Source: Chrysopilus asiliformis
Taxonomy: Eukaryota > Arthropoda > Insecta > Diptera > Rhagionidae
Assembly (NCBI GenBank): GCA_964034945.1
Contig: OZ035960.1
Span: forward strand, 112,150,824 to 112,214,823
Direction of reading: 5' to 3'
DNA: 64,000 nt
This document shows, one piece after another, positions 11,457 through 23,084 of this stretch. The notes below the pieces were generated by a model. It was given only the letters and a program-made list of their open reading frames with translations. It was not told the DNA's origin and ran no database searches. Position 1 is the first letter of the stretch. Each line of letters begins with the position of its first letter. The position numbers and the translations under genes were made by a program.

Positions 11457-11655
11457 CAATTTTTACTTTCCTCTGCCATATAGGGAAAGTATTGTATTCA
11501 TGACGGTGGCCAACTCGAGAACGGGGCAGATAGTGTTACGTATCTCTAAAGGTTCTCAAGATATTTGAATAAATATTTTTTTCACATATTTTTTCGGAAA
11601 CTAAATATTGCAGAAGAAAGTTTTGTGTGGATCACAAATGATATTTTTTTATGAA
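11457..11655 (+). mobile_element. Family B element, copy 3 (internally deleted)
   Basis: Repeats the B start (TTTTTACTTTCCTCTGCC to CTCGAGAACGGGGCAGATAG) and then jumps directly to the B 3' part (CGTATCTCTAAAGGTTCTCA, AATATTGCAGAAGAAAGTTT, TTGTGTGGATCACAAATGAT). The middle, including the CTGTC tract, is missing, so this copy carries an internal deletion of some 300 bp relative to 23085-23620. Confidence 0.75.
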
Positions 11656-13699
11656 ATTCAAAAGTTCTAATAGTCGAAAACTAACCAATTGAGCTGTAAT
11701 TTTACCTCATATTTACTACGAATTGGTCCCGGAAGGGAAGGGATTTTTTTAACAAATATGATTTCCTCGCCAGTCGCGGAGCTTTTCGCTCAACTGTTGT
11801 AAACATTCTAAATTCAAAAATATTCAAAATTAAAAATAAAAACTTCGATTGAGGAACATTTCCAATTGAGCAGCAGTTTTCTTTTTAAATTAAATCTCAT
11901 CAGAGTTTATTTTAATGTCTCTTTGATTAGTTTTCGCAACTCCTTTTACAATGTATCCACATACATTGTTTAGAATAAATCATGGGTGTAAAAGTGCCAG
12001 TTCATCGTTGTTCCAACACATGTGTTAATGCATACATACATATGTCTATCCCACATTCATCCCCAGAACGTGTACACACCCCAGGAATGTAAGTAATCTC
12101 GTGAAAACTATCTGTAAGCTAAACACTTCCCCAGAATTTCACATGTTCAACATAGAAGATAATAAGGTGATAATGACTTTGCAGAAAGTTCAAAAAATAA
12201 AAGAGGGTCGGCGGTGTCATTGATAACACAGAAACTAATCCTTAAATATAGTGAGTTCCCTGTATATTCATTCTCAATTCGGGAGCATTGGGGGTTGAAA
12301 TCATAGGTGTTGAATTTCATGCAGACTTCACCAGCAAACTACTCGAAAGTCACAAATGGAGTGGTTTTCACAAGAACTGTCATAAATGTTGACAAAACAT
12401 AAAAAATATATTAAAGCTGTCCGTACAATATTAATGGTGTGATATACTTTTACTCACACAACCGTCAACAATGAATGTTGTGTCATTCGAAAGGTGGAAA
12501 ATTTGGAAAGAACAGAACGAAAATTCCCAAAGAGGAAAATGTAGCAAAAGAGCTCTTCAATGACTTTCATATACTTAATGTTCGCATATGAAATAAACTC
12601 AACCAAAAGTCGAAAATATCGGTGTATCATTAGTCATTTTTATAAATTATTCAAGGCCCCATTAGGATATCTGTTTATTTATCATGCACAACCAAACTAA
12701 GAGAATATTATTGTGATGAAATTTTCAGGAGGGTTGAAACGATATGATATAAGTAGTCATATACACACCTATATTGTAAGAATATGTATTAACAAACCAA
12801 CGAACCAACACCAGCTTAATATTTAAACAAAATTACTATTTTCTTTCTCCATCCTAACATCATTCTTCCCTTTCCATTGTATAATAGATACAAAAGACTA
12901 CATACTATAATTCTGGCCAGTTCCCTTGGGAAAATATCCCTTGTCTGAGATATTTTCATTTCGAAACTTTATTACGAATTCCCAGGAAATCAACGGTATA
13001 ATTTCTTGAATAATTCTTTAATCAAATGTCGTGTCAACAAAGTCTGAGAAATTCAAGACATGTTTTAAATTTTCAGGAAATCTGGTATTCGCGAATTGAA
13101 TTCTGATAAATTTAATAATTACCCAGAGTTCGTTCCGTCTAATTTAAAGCTTAATTCAACCTGCCACGAAACCCTCTTATCTCTCCACCACCCACCAGGA
13201 ACACATGAGAACATTACGTCGGCGTGGCGTCTTATATTCGAACCAATCTTATTACAATCTGGTCGCGGTGTCCACGTTCTGCGCTCTAGGCCCCTTTTCT
13301 GAACAGGATTTTCTAGTCGCTTCTTCTTTGGACGTGGGCGTATTATTTATTCGACTTTCGGCTTCGTGCTAATACATTTTTTTTACTGCTGACAGGAAGA
13401 TCGGATAGAGCAAACTTTAGTGGAACGCAAAATTAAATTCTTTGACGGACAATTTATTTATCAGTGAAAACTGGGAGGGGTTGAAGGGATCGGGGTATGT
13501 AGGTTTTGGTTGCAAGGAAATTTGTTTGATACGAAACCTACTTAATAGCTCGAGCTCCGTCAAAATTCCTTCACCGATCCAGAAAATAGCCGATGAGGGG
13601 TTACAAGGATGAGGTGCGGTAATTTCTGGTTTTTTTTTTTTTTTTTTTGAATTTTTCCTCTTGAATATTTGTTTTTTGGATATTTTTTTTGGGATTTTT
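11656..13699. other. No recognised gene
   Basis: AT-rich sequence. A pure poly-T run lies at 13630-13648. A 68-codon frame (13096-13302) has no domain I recognise. No terminal repeats or RNA genes were seen. Confidence 0.5.
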
Positions 13700-14160
13700 G
13701 TGGAACTTATTTACGAAAAATTTCAAGCCGCAAGCTTAACCTGTTCTCGAATTATTTAAGATACGTGAAACGGAGAGACCGACAGACAGATGCACGGACA
13801 TCCACATAATTTTTCCTGAAACAGGGCACCAATCATGTATTTCGACGCGTCTCTGTCTTTCGACTTCGACGCAGCTTTTAACTCTTGACTTCGCCATATC
13901 TGCAGCGTGAAATTTCACGGAATCGTCACTATGAATCGAAACGTGATTCTAACTGTCACTTCAGGAAATTTGAAGATGCTGATATGGCGAAGTCAAGAGT
14001 TAAAAGCTGCGTCGAAATCGAAAAACAGAGACGCGTCGGAATACATGATTGCTGCCCAGATTTTGTCCTTGTCAGAAAGTTTCTATCTGTCCACGTTCTC
14101 GAGTTGGTCTCCGTCATGATCACAGTTCTTTCCTTCTATAGACAAGGAAAGTAAATTTGG
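13700..14160 (-). mobile_element. Family B element, copy 4, interrupted by a foldback
   Basis: On the minus strand it carries the B start (TTTACTTTCCTTGTCTATAG, hairpin word), CGAGAACGTGGACAGATAGA, the CTGTCTGTCGG tract and the CGAGAACAGG block. Its CGAAATCCGTTTCAGG region is split at 13825-14056 by the inserted foldback. Truncated at its 3' end. Confidence 0.75.
13825..14056. mobile_element. 232-bp foldback element with CAG target duplication
   Basis: Two 76-bp arms (13825-13900 and 13981-14056) are reverse complements with 4 mismatches, around an 80-bp centre. CAG at 13822-13824 and at 14057-14059 flank the element. In uninterrupted B copies this site reads GAAACGGATTTCG; removing the insert and one CAG leaves GAAACAGATTTTG, a near match. 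This supports a recent insertion with a 3-bp duplication. No coding capacity. The superfamily is uncertain; 3-bp duplications occur in PIF/Harbinger and CACTA groups. Confidence 0.8.
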
Positions 14161-16009
14161 TCGATCTACCTTAATATGTGACTAATTTTGTAGACAGTTC
14201 CCAATTGACCAATGTTGGAATTTTTGTTCCGTGTCCAAATGTACCACGCAATTTTCCTTTATAAAGTTTAAGAATATTTGTGGGAACATTTGGAATTATG
14301 GACCTTATGGTACAAAAAGGACCATTTTCACAGGAAAAAATCTTGGATTTCCATTCAAAATTCCATAAATCGTACCTTCGGCACTTGATACAAGATGATT
14401 GGAAATCCAATTGGTTTTCTAACCAATTTGGTCAATTGGGTTACTAAAAATTATTTTTAAATTCTCAAAAATTACTTTCTTAAAATCATAACCACTTGAA
14501 AATCAATGCAAAGTCAAGAAAACAATATTGAGAAGAAAAAACACAGACAACAAAAACTTTTAAGAATCCTATTTTCATCTAAATCGAATCGATAAAACCT
14601 AAATAGGGCATTTAAGTTATAAAAAAATCTTATGGGTAAGTGAAAATTCGTGTTTTTAGAATATGCTTGAGTTTTTCTCCATAGACGTAATAGGATTAAA
14701 GGATTTGAAAAAAAAATCGCGCTCAGGAGACCAACAGGAAAATAATCCCACTCGAACAATCTAACCAACCAAACTGAATACCTGCAAAATAAAAACCCCC
14801 AAAGATATAATTTTTTCAGCACCCTTATTAGTATTCAAAACAAAATTTGTATTTCAGAGTTTCCCACTAATAATAATTTACGTGGTTATTGGTTACGTGC
14901 TTAAAAATTGATTGATTTTTTATACTACGGGCGCATATTTTTTATTCCACGCAATGCAAATTAATCACCATGAAATGAATTTTCCATTACAGAAATTAAA
15001 AAAATTTCCAAGAATTTCCTTAAAGATATGAAATTGCGGTTAACTTATAATGTGAACTTTTCAATTACAAACTAATGATAATAAAAAAAAATATGTGAGA
15101 TTAAATTTTAAATACTAATGAAATTTTCACCGAAATTAGCTAAAGCTAATTCTCATTTTAATTTCAACTGGTTTTTTTTTGTGTATAAGAATTTTCCTCC
15201 TGTTGAAAATATTCGCTTATGAAATGAAAATCATTTTTGACAAAAGCTTGGATGGGCATCATTCACTCATTTCCAAGCTGTTCCGTCGTTTTCACTCGAA
15301 TGTTGGTGGAAACTGTGAAAATTTTTCGCCATAATGTTGTAGTAAGTGATCATAATGGGGCTAAGGATACAGAAAGAGAGTAACAAGAGAACATTTTCTA
15401 ATTTGACTGAGTTATGAGAAAGGAAATTGAAAAAGTTTTTTAATTTACTTTTCCAGTGCTTAGCTTTTGACTGGATTTTTTACTTTTCTCCCCATTTCAA
15501 AGGTTCAACGAAATTTTGTTGTGCATTTTAATGTTTTTTTTTTCTCATCGTGTAAATCTTAAGATTGAATAATTTCAAATAAAGCACAAGCAGACAAGTG
15601 TCGCTGCCTAATTTCGTCCCCAAAAACATATTGGCAAACGGAAATTTTTGGCCATTTAAGCGAATTTATGTCCACTAATTAAGTTAAACATAAGCAATGA
15701 TTGTGTTAATGATGGTAATTTTTTGAAACTTTTAATTTTAGAATCCTAATTTCTTATATAACAATTTTCCACATATTTGATGACAAAAATTAAAAGCACA
15801 AGACTTTTACAAGTGTTTCTTATTCTTATTTTTGTAATATCTTTCCACAATTTCAAAAAGAGAGAAAACATCTCTCCTCTCGTTACGATTGTTACAATTT
15901 TTGGTAGGGATTTTTATACCGCCATAACACTATCGCAAAAACTTTCTACCCCCTCTCCTCCTCCTCATCACCATCGTCCTCTTGTTTGAGTTTTAAGTTT
16001 CATTTAAAA
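14161..16009. other. No recognised gene
   Basis: Very AT-rich. Near 15915 TTTTTATACCGCCATAACAC matches a word near 53446 (TTTCATACCGCCATCACACT), so a short dispersed repeat may end here. Open frames up to 102 codons (14514-14822, minus) are aromatic-rich and unrecognised. Confidence 0.5.
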
Positions 16010-16335
16010 CTTTAATGAGCTTTAAGAAAATCATGGTTTTCTATAAATTTTTGGAAAGTAAAACGTGCACCGCACCTTCCATACAACATTTTTGGGAAAA
16101 TATAGTTTTTTGAAAATTTCTGGAAACCTATGCACTTTTGGGAATAAATGAACATAACAAAATTTAAAGAATATAAAATATTCTCCATTTTCTTCTTGAG
16201 CGGTTTTTTCGTAGCTCTAACAGTTCTCACAATATTTGAAAAAAAAAGTTTTTTAAAAAATTTTCGGAAAATAAATATTGCAGAGGAAAGTTTTGTGTTG
16301 ATCACTATTGATTTTTTGCTATGGGATGGGGTTAA
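16010..16335 (+). mobile_element. Family B element, copy 5 (5'-truncated)
   Basis: Begins inside the B element at GAGCTTTAAGAAAATCATGG, followed by the TTTTTGGAAAGTAAAAC and TATGCACTTTTGGG blocks, and continues to the 3' end AATATTGCAGAGGAAAGTTT and TTGTGTTGATCACTATTGAT. It corresponds to the second half of 23085-23620. Confidence 0.7.
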
Positions 16336-16547
16336 AATTTGTATTTAGTTACCTCACTGCTTTTAACAATTAATTCTAGATTTTTTTAAATATTTTTTGC
16401 ACAATAGAGCTTTTAAACAATATTAAAATATATTTAAAAAAGTTGAATTATTAAAAAAAGTTGAATTAGCGAGCGAATTTCAAGCAAATATAGTCTGCTA
16501 GCTTGATTTAGGCATTCTTCGACACCAAATTCATATTGCACAACCCT

Positions 16548-17215
16548 TTACACTACAAAGCTCAGAAATTTATTCCTGAAAAACGGCCGAACTCGAATTT
16601 TTTGATATAAAATCGTCCGAATAAATTCAAATTTTGATAACTTTTGCTAATGCCGCGGTCACATGGCGCTGTTTTGCCAGCGCTAGTGGCTGTTTGGCTG
16701 TTAGCAGCCGTTTCAGCAGCACCGTGTGAACCCTAGTGTGTTGCTACTACCAGCAGCAGCGCGATGATTTTAGCAGCGCTAGTGAAGTAGAGACCGTTCT
16801 ACTTTGCCAGCGCTACTAGGGATCACGTGACCCTGTCGCATGGTTTCTGAGCTGTCAAAAGTCTGATAAGTGGTAAAGTTTTTTTATTGTAAGATGTTAT
16901 TTTACGTTCATTTATTTAAATTTGTGTGTTACGTTTATTATTTAAAAAATCCCCCAGATTCAAATGTCAAACCACTGTTTTGTTAATTGCCAGCGCTACT
17001 AAAGTATAAATCGTGTGAACCCTCTCAGTACACTAGCTGCTGTTGCTACTTGCCAGCGCTACTAATCAACAGCAGCCAGCGGCTGGCAAAACAGCGTCGT
17101 GTGACCGCGGCATAAGTGATTTTATACGGCGATAGATGAATAAAATTCGCGGAACAAATTCTGCATAAAATTCACGGAGAAATTTAAGAAAAAATCGCAA
17201 GTGTAAACAGGGCCT
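16548..17215 (+). repeat. Dispersed repeat M, copy 1, split by a MITE
   Basis: The left part (GAATTTTTTGATATAAAATC to ACTTTTGCTAA) and the right part (GCGATAGATGAATAAAATTC to AAATCGCAAGTGTAAAC) align in order with 51545-51735, which has no insert. Copy 1 is therefore a target interrupted at 16651-17112. Confidence 0.7.
16651..17112. mobile_element. 462-bp MITE, TAA target duplication (PIF/Harbinger-like)
   Basis: Terminal inverted repeats start TGCCGCGGTCACA and agree at 29 of 31 positions between the ends. TAA flanks it at 16648-16650 and 17113-17115. The word GCCAGCGCTA occurs four times inside (16676, 16806, 16989, 17052), along with related GCAGCGCTAGT words and many CAGCAG motifs. The element is much GC-richer than its host repeat M, whose uninterrupted copy at 51545-51735 shows the empty site. 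Assignment to PIF/Harbinger rests on the 3-bp TWA duplication only. Confidence 0.85.
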
Positions 17216-19278
17216 TAGTCGCTAAAAGTTTCTTGAAACTCACCACAAGAAAAGTATTATATGTATTCACAGCCAGAAGTATTGTAAAGTTCTGCGGAAA
17301 TATTTATAAATAAAATGTTTGACGTTATGTTCAACATTTTTCCCACTTCTTAAAACACTCAAAGCATTTTTTTCAGTTTATTGCAGGAAAGAAAAAAAAC
17401 ATTTTGATACAGTATTATCACCATTTTTGGCGTTAATCCAAAAATATCCGTCGAAAACAATATTTGTGTTTCAGTATAAAATGTAAAAAAAAAACGAAAA
17501 TAAAAACGCTAAATAAAAGAAGAAAAAAATGAAAGAAAAACTCTGAATTGTCCATTACTTTGTTAACAATAAAATTCTCAAACGTCACACACAAATATTT
17601 CCTCCCAGCTCGTCACGAGCACAACAAAACAGCATTTTACCATCTAGAAATAAAATAAAAATGGAAAAAAAAGTTACCAAAATCTAAAGGAGAAACGCTT
17701 CCCAGCGCTTACAAAACTTACAGCAATACAGAATTTGTAAATTTGTATGCAAAGGACGTTGTCCACAAAATTGTTTCAAATGTTTGAAAATATCAGCAGC
17801 AACAACAATGATCTAGGAATAAATTGAAAAAAATTGCAAAACAGGACGAATAATACCCTGAAAAAGGGAAACATTGTCGACTCCTTCTTCCATTTTATGA
17901 TGACAACGGGAAACCCCAAGTCGAATCATCATCATTTCACTGATCTTTCCTGAACTCCTTTCCAGGGAAATCGTATGGGAGGAGACTTTCCTACCCCCCG
18001 CCTAGTATAAACTTTCCTGCAACAAAGAACGCAAATAGAGAAAACGCTTAGCAGGGATGAATCATTCTCCCTGAATTAATTAAAGTTGCAAAATTATACT
18101 CGCATATATTTTACAAAAAAAAAATATCATAATAAAAAATATTCAAAACTTTTCTCTCACAAAAAAAATTACTGACTTGTGACTGTGCGCTGGTGCGGTC
18201 TAAATATTCAAATTATTTCCTTTGTAAGTTTATTAGGGAAATAATCTCTCATAAAAAATCTCCAATATAAGGGAAAAAATAGATTCAAGAATTTTCTACG
18301 GACATTTTTCCCATTCCATAATGCTGATATCACTTTTTCCAGCATTGTTGGAAACAGTAAAAAAAATGGCAAAATAAAATTCCAAACATTTTTGTGTTTA
18401 ATTTTATTTAAAGAGGATACACGCAGACAACAATTTTGTGATATCAAAATATTTTTGAAAGATATTATGAAAAGCAAGCTGGCCCCTACACCTCCATCAT
18501 GCTGGAAATTTGAAATTTCTCTCTTTTAATGACGATATATGAGAATTCTTTCTGGAAATTTCATTGGGCGAAAGGGTTATAAGAGCTATGAAAATATCAA
18601 CTGCTCGAAGCAATATTAAAATCCTCTATTATTTCGGGGAATTTATATATCAAATTGACGATTTTTTACAAAAGCTTCGATTTTGTACGCAATATTAGTT
18701 GCTTTTTCACTAAATGTTTGCTTTTAAAAAAAGATATTTATTTCAGTGCGTCTATTTCATACGCAGGGAAAATTGCCGGGCATTTCATATTCCAACATGG
18801 CACAGAATAATTTGATTTTACAGCCCAATATAACTATTATCAAGGCCCTGTTATACCAATCACTGAAAAATTGAAAAAAAAAGTCTAAAGCTTACTTACT
18901 ATGACGATCCTCAATATTTAAAAGGAAAATCTCATTTAAAAAATAACTAGCAATATATGAAATGCAGGGCAAATAAATAAAAGCTATTTTACGAAATTTC
19001 AAAAACTATTAATTTTAAAAACAGCAAGGCAACGAGTTTCTTATTTTCTCATCAAAACCCACTGTTTTTGATTGACCTGCAAGCAGCATGGCAAAACTTG
19101 CCCTGCCTATGAAATAGACGTTATTTCAGTAGTTATACAAGTTATTTTATGGTGAAAACTTCCAAGAATTGCTGTGATATTTTTAACTTTACAAAACCAA
19201 ATGAGTAATTCTGAGAGAAGTTTTTATTAAAATAAAATAAATCCCCCAAATTGCTAAAAGTATACAAAAGCTAATATA
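17216..19278. other. No recognised gene
   Basis: Very AT-rich with poly-A runs (17470-17530, 18110-18170). The largest frame is 89 codons (18208-18477, minus), with no recognised domain. No repeats with defined ends. Confidence 0.5.
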
Positions 19279-19511
19279 CAGTGTGTTAAGAAAGTTTCGC
19301 ACCATTCCACGCATTTGAAAAAAAATTGAACTCACCTCCCACTATACTTCTTTTGTAAATCATCAACCTATCTTCAGACAAGGATTAAAGAAATGATTAG
19401 TAATCCTGGTAAGGGCACAAATTTATTATAATTTTCAAAAATTGAAATATGACTAAAAACTTTCTCAATGTTGATTTTTTCGTAATGGTGCGAAACTTTC
19501 TTAACACACTG
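19279..19511. mobile_element. Tc1/mariner-type MITE, 233 bp
   Basis: Perfect 28-bp terminal inverted repeats beginning CAGTGTGTTAAGAAAGTTTC and flanked by TA at 19277-19278 and 19512-19513. CAGT-type ends and TA duplication are typical of Tc1/mariner elements. The interior has no transposase frame. Perfect termini suggest relatively recent activity compared with the decayed repeats around it. Confidence 0.85.
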
Positions 19512-19524
19512 TATAGGAGTATAT

Positions 19525-20345
19525 TAGATTTAGTATACCGTTTGTAACTCACCGAACCAATCATCGAACACAAAAATGAACTACACCAGGGTGTTAGGGA
19601 TGACAATAGATTTTCATTTTCGTATGTCCGACCGTCTGTTCATCCACCTGTCCCTCTGTCCGTGAACACCACAACTTTCGAAAAGATTAAGTTCTGGCAA
19701 AATTGGACCATTCCTTCCCCCTCCCCCTGCCCCCTCCCCCATACAAACGAATCAGTTTTTTGAAATTTTCTCGAAAAAAGTGAGTCATATTGAAAAATTT
19801 CTAACGGTAAAATGTGTTTAGAATAGGATTTCCATACACCAAAATCCAATCGGACCACTGCTTCCTCCCTCGCTCGTACGAATGGAATACTTTTTTCCTG
19901 TTTTCTCGAAAACTGTACATCGTATCGAAAAATTTATAAAGATGAAATATGTTTAGGATATGATTTTACATAACTGTTCCACACATCAAAATCCAATCGG
20001 ACCAGTTCTTTCCCCCTCTGTTATACAAATGGTTTTTTTTTTAAATAAACATTTTGCCTGTCAGCATACAGAATATTTGACGATTGGCCCCTGGTAATTG
20101 TAGCTTTTCTTATGTTTTTTTGGTAATTTGGTGCCTCTTTTTTCAAATCTTACAACGGTTTGGCTGAAAAAGCTCCAGTTTTTGAGATACCCAATAATGT
20201 ATGAACCTTTTCAAAAACTACACTGCATATCTCAAGAGCTATAGAGCTAATCTATCAAAAAAAACTGGCAAATTCAGAATCAACGACACCAAATTACCCT
20301 AAATGAAACTCAAATCCCAAGTTCATCAAATTTAATGTCATCCTG
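19525..20345 (+). repeat. Family C element, copy 1
   Basis: Starts near TATACCGTTTGTAACTCACC, has ACAAAAATGAACTACACCAG and a CCGTCTG tract, then modules repeated with a period of about 135 bp (TTTTCTCGAAAA at 19766 and 19901, each followed by CATACACCAAAATCCAATCG-type words and a CCCTC run). It ends near CACCAAATTACCCTAAATG. Aligns with 47090-47705, and part of it with the reverse complement of 33763-33960. Non-coding; class unknown. Confidence 0.65.
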
Positions 20346-21531
20346 TGTATATTTAATTAAAAGAAAATCTGAATAAATTAACTACCTTTTTCAATAAGTC
20401 ACACGCAATATTTCTCTTGCCAACATAATTCCATTCAAAAGTTTTCCATAAATAAAAACGATTCGAGCTTTGACCTTCAAAAATGATAAAGCGCATATCT
20501 TTGTTAAAATATTTATGCTTTTCTAAGCATCTCATTAGCGTCGCTACTCTAAACATCTTTCAACCGATTTCACTTTAAATTCATTTTAAAGTGAATTATC
20601 ACTAAAGTCGTCCTTAATGAACTACAGCCACATTTGATGAGCACATGTTGGCACAATTTATAAAATAGGTGTGGAAAATCCTTTAATGAAGATTATATCT
20701 TATTTCATTTCAGTGGCAAATGCAAAACGAAAAGAAATTCTTGAACACGCAATGCTTTCTGGAGCAGTGTGAAATAAATTTTCCGCTTTTCAAACTCGAC
20801 TTTCACCGATTTTCAAAGGAATCCATGAAAAACATCTATTTATAGAATACTTGGGAAAATCTTCAAAGTCAATTGAATTTGTTACAAAACTGCATAAGTG
20901 AATATCCAATTAGGTGTGGTTTTGAAATGATTTTCTTATTGCAAGTAAATTGAATATAAATTGTTGATTTTTTACAAATATCTGCAAAGTGTGTTTTTTT
21001 TTGCAATAAAAAGCAATTATTTACATTGCGCCAAATGGTTTTTGGAGCGTAAATAATATCTGATGAAGTGTTAAATAAGATCTTGAGTAATGGTAGAAAT
21101 TGTGATTAACATTTTTCAAGTCATTGCAGTAACACATGTCAATATGTCTTTCATTTAACGAAATAATATTAAAATATGATAGATTGCAAACAGAATGCAG
21201 GATTTTTAGAATGTCTTTCGGAATCATGGGTGGGAAAGCATAAAGATGCGGAAAATTCTTTAACGAATGAAAAGAAGTGTGAAAAATTGAAGCTGAACTC
21301 ATTAGAAAATCCGTGAACCGGAGAAGATAACCCTTCAATGAAGAAATGTATAACATAAAAGCACCGTAAGTGTCATATTAACATTTCCGTAGTATGCATA
21401 AATGAGATTTATGAGTTTTATGATGTATATTTTAACAAAATGCTGCCATTTATGGGAATCACCGTAGAAGATGTAAAATCTTCAAAAGATTACTATCAAG
21501 CTTGATTTTTTCGCGCTGTTAAATTGAGGCG
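20346..21531. other. No recognised gene
   Basis: AT-rich. The 111-codon minus-strand frame (21021-21356) shows no motif I recognise and has the Leu/Ser/His/Phe-rich make-up expected from random AT-rich DNA. Confidence 0.5.
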
Positions 21532-21774
21532 TTAAAAGCTAGAGTGGCCCAACCCACATGTCGAAGTCGTGATTTTTTTTGTGTTTGAATCACTATTGCG
21601 AGTGAGTTTTTAGATAAAAATGTTTGGATGCACAAAAGAACATTTCAGCATTGAGTAATAAAGTCCACACAGTTTTTTTTCCAAAAATTTACAGTAAATA
21701 ATAGTACAAAAGTGAAAAAGCTTCAAAAACTCGATTATGTGGGTTGGTCCACTCTAGCTTTTAACGCCTCAATT
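21532..21774. mobile_element. 243-bp element with 38-bp inverted repeats
   Basis: AATTGAGGCGTTAAAAGCTA and the following 18 bases at the left match the reverse complement of the right end with one mismatch in 38. The interior is 167 bp and AT-rich, without a frame. No clean target duplication was found, so the superfamily is open. Confidence 0.75.
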
Positions 21775-23084
21775 GCCTTTACAAATTTGCCGAAAATAGT
21801 TTAGGATAATTGAATAAAAATTGAATAGAAAACAGAACCCCAACTGGTTCAACAAATAGCGTGGAGGCATAAAAAAAATATATTGTATCTACAGAGAGTT
21901 CTTCGCAACACAAAGATTTGGGCACCGCACGCCACTGATCGGACATCATTTATACCAAATTTCACATCAAATTCTATTGCTTTATCCAATTTCAAATATT
22001 TTCAAAAAATAATTGCCCACTTTTAGGCGTTTTAGAAAAGATATTTTTCCCTAAACCGCATATAGATACATATAAAAACCTTATGTAGTTATGTTTAAAC
22101 TATTCAAACCTATGGCAATTACTACACACCACTTTCCAACCCTTGAATTTCCAAAAAAAAGAAGTAAAATCTGTAAAACCGCAATTCATCCAATTTAATA
22201 TGCTGCAATTTGTAAATGTCTGGAAATTTACACAATCTACCAAACGAATATATCCCACAAAATTTATGGAAAGAGAAAAAAAAACACATCCAACATGATC
22301 GACCGACACGGCTTGAATTTTCCAAGGGAGTTCTTCTAAACGAAGTTTACATAACAGAAAAATTGCATTGGAAAGAATTTTCTTTTTGATGTTATTCTCA
22401 CCCCTTACATACGCTCAAACATAGAATATTCACTTTTGGAACATACATCGACAAATGTAGGCAAAATGTAATCCAATATTGTTGTATGCTTGTATGTAAA
22501 TCAAGTAAGAAAATCAAATTTACATGCAAATTTTATTTCATTTTCTTATTTATCTTTTTCAGTCAATTTGGCTGGGATTTTTTAGCAGATTTCGATGTTA
22601 AACTTTAAGTTTTTTTTTAAATAAATATGATTTTCGGATTTCGATAACACCTAACTTTAGGTAAAAAAAAAATTTCGATCGAATTTTCGTTTTTTTTCCA
22701 TCGTTTACAAAAATTTCAACAGTTTTTTACATTTCTTTCTAAATTTTCTTTGAAAAATGAAAAAAAATTAGAATAGGCATGTGAAACTTCCTGTTTTAAT
22801 CTTTAGATATTTTAAAGTTTTCAGGATTTTAAAACCGCTTCAAAATTAAGAAATTTTCTTGAGAAATTCAAGTCTAAAGAAGTCTTTCTGTCCTCAATAT
22901 TCCAACAAAGTTTCATAAAATTCTATTAAACTACTGCATTTAAGTATCTTCATTTTAATCCAAGAATTCTTTTGTGCTACTTTTTTTAACCTCTACATTA
23001 AAACTTTTTAGCAGTTGTTAATACTTTTATCTTGTCTTAAATTCTTCCTTTTTATTTTAGTCGCACAGTTTCTACTGCATTTAT
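21775..23084. other. No recognised gene
   Basis: AT-rich with many short homopolymers. Two overlapping minus-strand frames of 67-69 codons (22100-22325) are Phe/Cys-rich and unrecognised. Confidence 0.5.
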
